8,913 bases of DNA from JAWLCG01 sp041687295 (lineage in GTDB: Bacteria > Planctomycetota > Phycisphaerae > SM23-33 > FEN-1343): assembly GCA_041687295.1 (NCBI GenBank), contig JAWLCG010000206.1, forward strand, positions 1 through 8,913. The letters are read 5' to 3'. Below are positions 1 through 6,021 of the stretch, piece by piece (position 1 is the stretch's first letter; every line of letters starts with the position of its first letter). The position numbers were made by a program, and so were the translations under genes. Below the pieces are notes generated by a model. That model was given only the letters and a program-made list of their open reading frames with translations. It was not told the origin of the DNA and ran no database searches.

Positions 1-11
1 CCCCGGGCGCC

Positions 12-110
12 TCAGCGCGGCCGGGCGCCAATACCCACGGCGCGGAACTCGCCCCGGCCAGCGTCGCCGCTGGCAGCCGACCTCGGCCCTGTCGGGGATG
101 TCCGCGCCAT
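12..110 (-). CDS. Possible 32-residue leader peptide or small ORF at the left edge
   Basis: This short ORF starts at an ATG whose complement lies at 108-110 and ends with TGA at 12-14. It encodes a basic, Ala/Gly/Arg-rich 32-residue peptide beginning MARTSPTG with no recognisable domain. Its support is its upstream context. A GAGGAG Shine-Dalgarno site (122-117) lies 6 bases before the ATG, and a consensus sigma70-like promoter (182-155) predicts a 5' UTR of about 38 bases. Inside the ORF is a perfect 7-bp hairpin with a tetraloop (57-63 with 68-74). It could be a leader peptide ahead of a gene beyond the left edge, a true small protein, or the start of a longer gene broken by a frameshift. 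There is no homology evidence, so coding status is uncertain. Confidence 0.35.
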   Translation of the reverse strand: MARTSPTGPRSAASGDAGRGEFRAVGIGARPR

Positions 111-154
111 GTCTCGCTCCTCGTCGGGGCCCTCGCGGGCCTGCAAGGCTACCT

Positions 155-182
155 ATTATAGGATAGGCCCCGGAACTGTCAA
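155..182 (-). promoter_or_regulatory. Consensus sigma70-type promoter reading left
   Basis: On the minus strand there is a perfect -35 box TTGACA (182-177), a 16-base spacer and a perfect -10 box TATAAT (160-155). Both hexamers match the housekeeping consensus exactly, which is unlikely by chance in such GC-rich DNA. Transcription should start near 148 and run off the left edge through the 32-codon ORF. The promoter lies only about 50 bases past the MATE stop codon, so read-through from MATE could also feed this unit. Confidence 0.75.
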
Positions 183-200
183 TTTCCCGCCGGGGGTCTC

Positions 201-236
201 CGCTGCCGGGCCTCGCTGGCGCTCGACCCGGCCTAC
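201..236 (-). repeat. Solo GTAG-headed REP-like palindrome (family A) overlapping the MATE stop codon
   Basis: Read on the minus strand, the element is a GTAG head (236-233), stem arm GCCGGGTC (232-225), a 12-base loop (224-213), stem arm GGCCCGGC (212-205) and AGCG (204-201). The arms pair over 8 bp with one G-T wobble. The same head and both arms recur at 8745-8779, 8799-8833 and 8859-8893 with different loops. The TAG of the head is the stop codon of the MATE gene. Only one unit is present here, whereas at the right edge two units face each other. Confidence 0.8.
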
Positions 237-1795
237 GGGGCCGCCGGTGGCGGCTTGGCCGCGGCGGGGGGCGTGGGGGTCGGCTCGGCGACGACGTGCG
301 AGGCCTCGCCGGTCAGCATGCCGGCCGCCAGGGCCTCGGGCGGGCCGCTGAGCAGATCGATCCGCCGCCAGGCGCCCGAGAGGAACCGCCCCAGCATGAC
401 CGCCGCCAGCACCACCAGGTAGATCGTGCCGGCCAGCCAGATGCCCGCGCTCTCGAGCCCCGGCCAGACCCGCAGCGCCAGCCAGCCCCCGCCGGTCAGG
501 AACACGATCGCCAGCGGCACCATCACCAGGGCGGGCCAGCGGGTGTCGCCCGCGCCCCGCAGGGCGCCGATGAGGACAATGTTGGTCGCGTCGAAGACCT
601 GGAAGATCGCCGCCAGGACCATCAGCCGACTGGTGACCGCCACGATGTCCCCCAGCCGACCGGCCAGGGCCGGGTCCAGCCCGGGCGAGACGTCCAGGAA
701 GAACTCCGCCAGCGGCCGGCGGAACAGCCAGAAGCCCAGCCCGCAGGTGCCCATGTAGAGCACGCCTACGATCAGGGCGGCAAAGGTCCGCCGGCTGACC
801 AGGTCGAGGCGCTTCTCGCCGATGTGGCGTCCCACGATGGCCGAGATGGCCACGCTGATGCCGACCGCCGGCATGAACGAGACGTGCAGGTAGCGCATCA
901 CGACGCTGCTGGCGGTCATGTGGACCGTGCCGGCCAGGGCGGACGGCTCGCCCAGGACGGTCTGCACCTGGCCGCTGAGGACCGAGAAGCCCACGCCCCA
1001 GGTCAGGATGTCGACAAAGAAGTTCAGCCCTGCCGGCCAGCCGATCGCCAGCACCTGGCGGACCTGGGCCATGCGCAGGCGGGCCTCGCCGACCGCGCGG
1101 GCGGCCCGGAGCGTCGGGCCCCAGAGGAACAGGCCCATCAGCACCGCCAGGGCCACCGCCGCCGAGGCCACCGTCGCCAGGGCCGCCCCGGCCACGCCCA
1201 TCTCGGGCAGGCCCCACGCCCCGAAGATCAACGCGTAGTCGCCCACGATATTCAGCCCGTTGGCCAGCAGGGACACTCCGAATACGACCATCGGCTTGTG
1301 GACGCCGAAGAAAAATCCCTCCAGCACGCGGCAGCTCAGGAAGATGGCCGTCCCGAGGATCATCAGGCGGAAGTAGCTCACCTCCATCGCCTGGACGGCC
1401 GGCGAATGGCCGATGCGCTCGAAGATCGCCGGCGCCAACCAGACCAGCGGCAGCAGGATCAGCCCGTACAGCCAGGCCAGCCGCAACGCCTGCCAGGTGT
1501 ACTCGCGACAGCGGTTCAGCCGGCCCGCGCCGAGGTTCTGGGCCACGAAGGTGCTCACCACCGACAGCGTGCCCATGGCCAGGGCCGTCGGGGCGAAGCT
1601 CAGGGCGCCGCCGACGAACTGGGCGCTGAGGGCCTCGGCCCCGGCCGGCTGGATGCGGGCGACCATCAGCCCGTCGACGAAGTGCAGCACCGTCGCGTTG
1701 AGCATGCTCAGACTCGTCGGCAGGGCCAGGCGCAGCACCTCCCCGATGCCCCAGAATCGCTTCGGGTCGGCCAGTTGTGGTGCGTGCGAGTCCAT
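233..1795 (-). CDS. MATE family efflux transporter (NorM/DinF-like)
   Basis: The 520-residue polytopic inner-membrane protein belongs to the MATE (multi antimicrobial extrusion) family. These are about 12-helix antiporters that export cationic drugs or metabolites using Na+ or H+ gradients. Family hallmarks are AQNLGAGR (about residues 85-92), the symmetry-related GRHIGEKR (322-329) in the second six-helix bundle, and GALRGAGDTRWP (410-421). Hydrophobic segments span about residues 22 to 472. The length exceeds the usual 440-480 because of a polar Pro/Ala-rich C-terminal tail (about 482-520) that ends exactly where a REP-like repeat begins; the repeat supplies the TAG stop. The start is supported by GGAGG at 1804-1800, 4 bases upstream of ATG. 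It has its own promoter (1881-1853) and is divergent from the calpain-like gene. The substrate cannot be inferred. Confidence 0.95.
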   Translation of the reverse strand: MDSHAPQLADPKRFWGIGEVLRLALPTSLSMLNATVLHFVDGLMVARIQPAGAEALSAQFVGGALSFAPTALAMGTLSVVSTFVAQNLGAGRLNRCREYTWQALRLAWLYGLILLPLVWLAPAIFERIGHSPAVQAMEVSYFRLMILGTAIFLSCRVLEGFFFGVHKPMVVFGVSLLANGLNIVGDYALIFGAWGLPEMGVAGAALATVASAAVALAVLMGLFLWGPTLRAARAVGEARLRMAQVRQVLAIGWPAGLNFFVDILTWGVGFSVLSGQVQTVLGEPSALAGTVHMTASSVVMRYLHVSFMPAVGISVAISAIVGRHIGEKRLDLVSRRTFAALIVGVLYMGTCGLGFWLFRRPLAEFFLDVSPGLDPALAGRLGDIVAVTSRLMVLAAIFQVFDATNIVLIGALRGAGDTRWPALVMVPLAIVFLTGGGWLALRVWPGLESAGIWLAGTIYLVVLAAVMLGRFLSGAWRRIDLLSGPPEALAAGMLTGEASHVVAEPTPTPPAAAKPPPAAP

Positions 1796-1847
1796 CGTAC
1801 CTCCGCCCCCAGTGTTCGCCCCCGCGGCTCGCCCGACAAGGGCAAAC

Positions 1848-1884
1848 GGTCAATGCTACCGCGGCCCCGCTGTCGGGTCAATGC
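1848..1884. promoter_or_regulatory. Two 9-base direct repeats spanning the MATE promoter (possible operator)
   Basis: GGTCAATGC occurs at 1848-1856 and again at 1876-1884, 28 bases apart. The right copy contains the -35 box of the MATE promoter and the left copy overlaps its -10 box. The spacing is not far from three helical turns, which could suit a dimeric regulator. Part of the similarity is imposed by the -35-like TTGACC within both copies, so this may be a coincidence or a doubled promoter motif. Confidence 0.25.
1853..1881 (-). promoter_or_regulatory. Sigma70-type promoter of the MATE gene
   Basis: On the minus strand, a TTGACC -35 box (1881-1876), a 17-base spacer and a TAGCAT -10 box (1858-1853) precede the MATE ATG at 1795. 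The predicted 5' UTR is about 50 bases. The -35 box matches the consensus at five of six positions and the -10 box at four of six, with ideal spacing. Confidence 0.6.
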
Positions 1885-1899
1885 GGCCCCGCCGGCCGT

Positions 1900-1928
1900 T
1901 TGCCCGGCCCGGATTCGTAACCTATCTT
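1900..1928 (+). promoter_or_regulatory. Candidate promoter of the LEPR-XLL protease gene
   Basis: TTGCCC (1900-1905) and TATCTT (1923-1928) are separated by 17 bases, each matching the sigma70 consensus at four of six positions. If used, it gives a long leader of about 200 bases before the ATG at 2138. I found no better match closer to the gene, so this is a weak call. Confidence 0.3.
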
Positions 1929-2127
1929 CCCTACGGTGCCACAGAGGCCGCCACGCATCGGTTCACCTCGTCCCGCTCCGACTGGGACCGCGATGCAGGC
2001 CTCTGGATCGGCCTGGACCCCTCCGCGTGAACCGCCCCCGAGTCCCTCGAGCCCTCGCGGGCCCGGCCATGGGCCGGTGCAAGGCTTGGCGCTGTTCCCC
2101 GGCCCCCGCGGGCCGACCGATGCGGAT

Positions 2128-2131
2128 GGAG
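2128..2131 (+). promoter_or_regulatory. Ribosome binding site selecting the start at 2138
   Basis: GGAG lies 6 bases before the ATG at 2138, ideal spacing. The upstream in-frame ATGs at 2120 and 2126 have no comparable Shine-Dalgarno site at the right distance. The reading frame is open far upstream, so this site sets the start. It places the LEPR-XLL motif at residues 14-23, where it is normally found. Confidence 0.65.
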
Positions 2132-2137
2132 ATCAGG

Positions 2138-3787
2138 ATGCGTTCGATCGACACACCCGTGGAATTCTTCTCGAGCCTCGAGCCCCGGCTGCTGCTCAGC
2201 GGCGATGGCGTCGCCGAGCGCCTGGAGAGCGTCGAGAGCTTCTCGATCGCCCAGACGGTCAGCCGGCCCATGGTCGGCGACGTCAACGGCGACGACCTCG
2301 TCAACGAGACCGACCTGGCCGCCCTGATGACCCATTGGGGCGCCACTGGCGAGCAGGCGACCTGGCAGAACGGCAACTTCAACGGCGACGAAACGATCGA
2401 CGAGCTCGACCTGGCCCTGCTGCTGCGCCAGTGGGGCGTTCGGCCCCGCCCGGCGGCCGAGCCGGCGCCCGAGCCCGAACTCGTTGAGCCCGAGCCCGTC
2501 GTCGACCCGCTGGCCGGCTGGTCGGTCAACGTGATCGGCGACACGCTGACGATCCTGGGTACCGACGGCGACGACAGCTTCACCCTCGCCCAGACCGGCC
2601 AGGTGCTTACGATGACCGTCGCCGGGCAGAGCTTCCACTACAGCGGCGTCGCCCGCATCGTCGCCCGCATGGGCGCCGGCAACGATACGGTCATCCTGCT
2701 GGACTCGGTGCTGGTGCCGGCCTGGATCTACGGCGGCGACGGCGACGACTATCTCCAGGGCGGCTCGGGCGACGACTACCTCCACGGCGGCACCGGCAAC
2801 AACGTGCTGATCGGCGGGGCCGGCAACGACACGCTGGTGAGCCTGGGCGGCGGGGTCAGTCAACTGACCGGCGGCGAAGGGCAGGACGTGTTCTGGGCCA
2901 CGGCGAACGACGTCATCGCCGCCCAGGCCGCCGAGATCGCCCTCGGCAGCGTCCACCGCGTCGCCAGCTTCTACCAGCCCTGGACGACCGACCCGACCAG
3001 CCCGGACTACGTCACCCTCGAGCTCAACGGGCCGGACCTCCGCGACCCGACGCCCACCAGCGCGTTCTACACCTACGCCAACTACTCCCACCACCCGCTG
3101 TTCAACAACGGGCCCGAGCTGACCGACCTGTTCCAGGGCTTCGTGGGCGACTGCTACTATCTGGCGGGCATCGGCTCGATGGCCTACGTCAACCCCGACA
3201 CGATCCGCAGCGCCATCGTTGACCTCGGCGACGGCACCTACGCTGTGCGCTTCTACAACAGCTACACCCGCCAGCCGGTCTACCTGCGGCTCGACGCCGA
3301 CCTGCCCAGCCGCTACGGCCAGCCCGCCTACGCCGGCCTCAGCGACACCGGCGAGCTGTGGGTCGCCCTGATGGAGAAGGCCTGGGCCTACTACCGCCGC
3401 GGCGAGAACAGCTACGCCTCGACCAATTCGGGCTGGATGAGCGAGGTCTACACCGCGCTGTCGACCCGGCAGACGATCAGCCGATGGTTCGACTCCACCG
3501 CCAGCGGCTCACAGATCTACACCATGGTCCGCGACCTGCTCAACCAGGGCTACGCCCTCACCGTCGGCTCCCGCGGCACGGCCAGCGGCCCGATCGTCGC
3601 CGGCCACGCCTACACCATCGCCGCCGTCGAGACCGACGCGAGCGGCGGCTACTGGATCACCGTGCACAACCCCTGGGGCTACGACGGCGGCACCGCCAGC
3701 GGCGACACGACCGACGGCTTCATCCGCCTGGCCGCCCAGGACATGGCCACCTACTTCAGCGCGATGAGTGGAATCAACCTGGCGTAA
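2138..3787 (+). CDS. LEPR-XLL, dockerin, RTX and calpain-like (C2) cysteine protease
   Basis: This is a 549-residue exported modular protein. Residues 14-23 (LEPRLLLSGD) are the planctomycete LEPR-XLL export/surface motif. Residues 46-100 form a dockerin-type repeat pair with two EF-hand-like calcium loops, D48-N50-D52-D59 and N80-N82-D84-D91. Residues 101-125 are a Pro/Glu linker. Residues 141-255 carry glycine/aspartate RTX-type calcium-binding nonapeptides, densest at 199-233. The C-terminal part (about 300-549) is a calpain-type peptidase domain. It has Cys339 in GDCYYLAGIGS, the conserved LWVALMEKAWA (407-417), His490 in GHAY and Asn511 in HNPWG, so the Cys-His-Asn triad is complete. It probably acts outside the cytoplasm in a calcium-dependent way; the substrate is unknown. 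It is divergent from MATE and followed by an intrinsic terminator. Two dockerin-like loops also occur in planctomycete proteins without any cellulosome, so an anchoring partner is not implied. Confidence 0.9.
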   Translation: MRSIDTPVEFFSSLEPRLLLSGDGVAERLESVESFSIAQTVSRPMVGDVNGDDLVNETDLAALMTHWGATGEQATWQNGNFNGDETIDELDLALLLRQWGVRPRPAAEPAPEPELVEPEPVVDPLAGWSVNVIGDTLTILGTDGDDSFTLAQTGQVLTMTVAGQSFHYSGVARIVARMGAGNDTVILLDSVLVPAWIYGGDGDDYLQGGSGDDYLHGGTGNNVLIGGAGNDTLVSLGGGVSQLTGGEGQDVFWATANDVIAAQAAEIALGSVHRVASFYQPWTTDPTSPDYVTLELNGPDLRDPTPTSAFYTYANYSHHPLFNNGPELTDLFQGFVGDCYYLAGIGSMAYVNPDTIRSAIVDLGDGTYAVRFYNSYTRQPVYLRLDADLPSRYGQPAYAGLSDTGELWVALMEKAWAYYRRGENSYASTNSGWMSEVYTALSTRQTISRWFDSTASGSQIYTMVRDLLNQGYALTVGSRGTASGPIVAGHAYTIAAVETDASGGYWITVHNPWGYDGGTASGDTTDGFIRLAAQDMATYFSAMSGINLA

Positions 3788-3820
3788 TGCCGTCGCGTAC
3801 GCTGTGGGTCGGGTGTTCCC

Positions 3821-3858
3821 GAGGCCGGCGCCGCCGTATGGCGCCGGCCTCGTTGTTT
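3821..3858 (+). terminator. Intrinsic terminator of the protease gene
   Basis: A perfect 12-bp GC-rich stem (3821-3832 with 3840-3851) closes a 7-base loop and is followed by GTTGTTT. It lies 34 bases after the protease stop codon. The T-rich side is on the plus strand only, so it terminates the protease transcript rather than the convergent GH127 transcript. The T tract runs directly into the GTAG head of the adjacent REP-like pair. Confidence 0.8.
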
Positions 3859-3942
3859 GTAGGGCGGGCACGGCCCGCCGGCGGTGACGCCAAGGGCCAC
3901 CGCTTCGCCCGGCGCCACCGCGGCGGGCGGTGCCCGCCCTAC
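3859..3942. repeat. Inverted pair of GTAG-headed REP-like palindromes (family B)
   Basis: The left unit on the plus strand is a GTAG head (3859-3862), arm GGCGGGC (3863-3869), loop ACG and arm GCCCGCC (3873-3879). The right unit on the minus strand starts with GTAG (3942-3939) and repeats the same arms with loop ACC. The two units face each other across about 40 bases, so the outer 13 bases of the element (3859-3871 and 3930-3942) form a perfect inverted repeat. The right head is 7 bases downstream of the GH127 stop codon. The architecture is that of a two-REP element (BIME). It may also help terminate the two convergent genes. Confidence 0.75.
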
Positions 3943-3949
3943 TTGCTGC

Positions 3950-5830
3950 TCACAGGCAGGGGCGCCAGACGCGCATTGGCCCGCCCTGGCGGTTGTCCCA
4001 GGCGAAGTAGGGCGCCGCGCGCACCCGCGCGGGCCGCAGGGAGGGCTGGGTATAAGGCCGGTAGAGCTGCCCCTTCCAGCCGGCCGGGCTGTACGCGCGG
4101 CCCGGGCCGGTCAACACCACGACACCCCCGCCCAGCCGGCGGTCCCAGCGGGGTTCGTACCGGGCCGCCGTCAGCAGGGCCAGCGTGCGGACGTCGGCGC
4201 GGTGGTCGGCCTGCTCCAGGCAGTACACCAGCGGGCCCCGCTGCAGGGCGACCTGGCCCAGGTCGGCCGACACCTGCGGGTGGGCGAGCATCCGCTCGAC
4301 GGGCATCGTCAGGTCCAGCTCGACCCTGTCCCGGTCGCTCCAGAGGCGCTCCAGCCGAACGTACCCGTCCACTGGCCGGGCTCGCACGGGTTGGCCATTG
4401 ACCGCCAGCGTCCAGTGCCGACACCAGCCCGGCACGCGCAGCTGCAGGGCGAAGCGGGCCTGGCCCCCCAGACGCAGCGTCAGGCCGACCCGGCCCTTCC
4501 AGGGGTACTGGGTCTGCTGCACCAGCCGCACGGCCTGGCCGGCGACGGTGACGCGGGCCTCGCCGGCGACGTAGTGGTGCACGGTGAGCACGCCGTTGCC
4601 CAGGCCATAGAGGTAGCCACCCAGCGACGCGATCAGCCGGGCGATGTTCGGCGGGCAACAGCTGCAGCCAAACCACTCCTGCCGCCGGTGCCCGCCGTCG
4701 CTGGCCAGCGGGTTGACGTAGAAGAACTTCCGCCCGTCGAGGCTCACCCCGGCCAGCACGCCGTTGTACAGGGCCCGCTCGGCCACGTCGGCGTACTCGG
4801 CGAGCGGCTCGAGCTCCAGCATCCGCTGGGCGAACAGGAACAGGCCAATGGCGGCGCAGGTCTCGGCGTAGGCGGTGGCGTTGGGCAGGTCGTAGTCGGT
4901 GGTGAAGGCCTCGCCCTTGGCCGTCGAGCCGATCCCGCCGGTAACGTACATCTTGTGCTGCGTGACGTCTCGCCAGAGCCGCCTGCAGGCTTCGGCCAGG
5001 GCGGCGTCGCCGGTCTCGGCCGCGGCGTCGGCCATGGCGCAGTAGAGGTACATCGCCCGCACGGCATGGCCCACGGCCCCGGCCTGCTGGCGGACGGGCA
5101 GGTGGGCCTGGTAGTAGGCGTCGTCGCCCCAGTGGCGGGCCGGGTCCTCGCCGCGGCGGCGGGCCTCGGCCTGGAAGAAGCTTTCGCCCTGGCCCCGGGC
5201 GTCCAGAAAGTGCAGGGCCAGCTCCAGGTAGCGCCGCTCGCCGGTGGCGCGGTAGAGCTTGACCAGGGCCAGCTCGATCTCCTCATGGCCCGGGTAGCCG
5301 GGCCGGCCCTGGGTGACGAACAGGTCGTGGAGGTAGTCGGCGTACCGTCGCACGGCGGCGAGCAGCGTGTCACTGCCGGTGGCGGCGTGGTGGGCCAGGC
5401 CGGCCTCGATGAGGTGGCCTGCGCAGTAGAGCTCGTGCTGGTCGCGGAGGTTGGTGAAGCGTTTGTTCGGCTCGACGACGGTGAAGTGGGTGTTGAGGTA
5501 CCCGTCGGGCTGCTGGGCCGAGGCGATCCGCTCGGCCAGGGCGTTCACTCTCCGGGTCAGGGCGGCGTCGGGGTGGGCCGTCAGGCTGTAGCAGGCGGCC
5601 TCGAGGGCCTTGGCGACGTCGGAGTCCCAGAACACGTGGGGCTCTTTGGCGTCGCCGGGCCGCCAGGAGAGGTCGAACGCGGCCAGGCGGCCCGTCCGCT
5701 CGCACCAGTCCAGCACCGTGGGGATGGTCACGTCCCGGTTGACGGCCTGCCGGTCGGCCCAGAAGCCTGGCCCGATCGTCACGTCCCGCAAGTCCACCGG
5801 CCGAGATGCCCGCGCTACCGTTGCGTCCAT
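3950..5830 (-). CDS. GH127 beta-L-arabinofuranosidase (DUF1680 family)
   Basis: This 626-residue enzyme is predicted to release beta-L-arabinofuranose from plant-derived arabinooligosaccharides. The fold should be an alpha/alpha-six barrel followed by beta-sandwich domains. By comparison with Bifidobacterium HypBA1, the zinc ligands correspond to Glu323 and Cys325 (YAETC) and to Cys391 and Cys392 in FGCSCCPPN (387-395). Cys391 would be the nucleophile. Glu307 in KGEAF, 16 residues before Glu323, matches the spacing of the HypBA1 acid/base glutamate. There is no signal peptide, so it is probably cytoplasmic and acts on imported oligosaccharides. An in-frame ATG exists at 5884, but it sits in the -35 box. 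I therefore chose 5830, which has AGGAAAGG 7 bases upstream. The gene is divergent from M42 and convergent with the protease. Substrate specificity within GH127 varies and is inferred. Confidence 0.92.
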   Translation of the reverse strand: MDATVARASRPVDLRDVTIGPGFWADRQAVNRDVTIPTVLDWCERTGRLAAFDLSWRPGDAKEPHVFWDSDVAKALEAACYSLTAHPDAALTRRVNALAERIASAQQPDGYLNTHFTVVEPNKRFTNLRDQHELYCAGHLIEAGLAHHAATGSDTLLAAVRRYADYLHDLFVTQGRPGYPGHEEIELALVKLYRATGERRYLELALHFLDARGQGESFFQAEARRRGEDPARHWGDDAYYQAHLPVRQQAGAVGHAVRAMYLYCAMADAAAETGDAALAEACRRLWRDVTQHKMYVTGGIGSTAKGEAFTTDYDLPNATAYAETCAAIGLFLFAQRMLELEPLAEYADVAERALYNGVLAGVSLDGRKFFYVNPLASDGGHRRQEWFGCSCCPPNIARLIASLGGYLYGLGNGVLTVHHYVAGEARVTVAGQAVRLVQQTQYPWKGRVGLTLRLGGQARFALQLRVPGWCRHWTLAVNGQPVRARPVDGYVRLERLWSDRDRVELDLTMPVERMLAHPQVSADLGQVALQRGPLVYCLEQADHRADVRTLALLTAARYEPRWDRRLGGGVVVLTGPGRAYSPAGWKGQLYRPYTQPSLRPARVRAAPYFAWDNRQGGPMRVWRPCL

Positions 5831-5860
5831 GTCCGCACCTTTCCTGAAGGGAGTGCCCCC

Positions 5861-5889
5861 GTGATAGCCTTGCCCTGCGGCCATGTCAA
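5861..5889 (-). promoter_or_regulatory. Sigma70-type promoter of the GH127 gene
   Basis: On the minus strand there is a perfect TTGACA -35 box (5889-5884), a 17-base spacer and a TATCAC -10 box (5866-5861). The transcript should start near 5854, giving a leader of about 24 bases before the ATG at 5830. This also excludes the in-frame ATG at 5884, which would lie upstream of the transcript start. Confidence 0.65.
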
Positions 5890-5924
5890 CGCCGGCCCGG
5901 CCCGGCCAATCCGTGGCCAGCCAA

Positions 5925-5952
5925 TGGCGTCGGGCCCTCAGGCGAGTACAAT
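5925..5952 (+). promoter_or_regulatory. Weak candidate promoter of the M42 peptidase gene
   Basis: TACAAT (5947-5952) is a good -10 match, with only a poor -35 candidate TGGCGT (5925-5930) 16 bases upstream. It would give a 5' UTR of about 60 bases before the ATG at 6022. It is the best candidate I can see in the 191-base divergent gap, but an activator-dependent or different promoter is equally possible. Confidence 0.25.
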
Positions 5953-6021
5953 TCCAGGTTGGCCCGGCCGTTGCCTCGGGCGCGAGTGACGATCCACGGA
6001 CCTGGTGGAAGGGAATCAGCC

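Larger units (their letters stand above)
1796..2137. other. 342-base divergent intergenic region
   Basis: This region separates the start codons of MATE (leftward) and the LEPR-XLL protease (rightward). It holds a good leftward promoter (1853-1881), a weaker rightward promoter candidate (1900-1928) and two copies of a 9-base direct repeat (1848-1856 and 1876-1884). From about 1935 to 2137 it is GC-rich leader sequence. That part has a small palindrome, CCGGCC/GGCCGG (2063-2068 with 2072-2077), and a repeated CGCGGGCC (2056-2063 and 2107-2114). I recognise no riboswitch or RNA gene in it. Confidence 0.6.

Noticed and set aside
296..2137. Open reading frame running into the protease gene from far upstream, opposite MATE
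   Set aside because: It is antisense to the clear MATE gene and has an arginine/histidine/glutamine-rich composition typical of GC-rich shadow frames. The Shine-Dalgarno site and LEPR-XLL position put the true start at 2138.
1936..2137. Possible riboswitch in the long leader of the protease gene
   Set aside because: Only short GC palindromes are present and no known aptamer consensus is recognisable.
2735..2840. Short GC-rich DNA repeats in the protease gene as a possible repeat array
   Set aside because: They encode in-frame RTX nonapeptides and are explained by the protein.
1931..3094. 387-codon leftward frame opposite the protease gene
   Set aside because: The apparent Val/Asp/Gly pattern is the reverse complement of the RTX and dockerin coding repeats.
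5831..5884. Longer GH127 start at 5884
   Set aside because: The 18 extra residues are not family-like, and the ATG lies within the -35 box of the best promoter, so it would not be transcribed from it.
3884..5989. 701-codon rightward frame opposite GH127
   Set aside because: GH127 on the minus strand has full family motifs; the opposite frame shows no domain and low-complexity Gly/Val/Gln-rich sequence.
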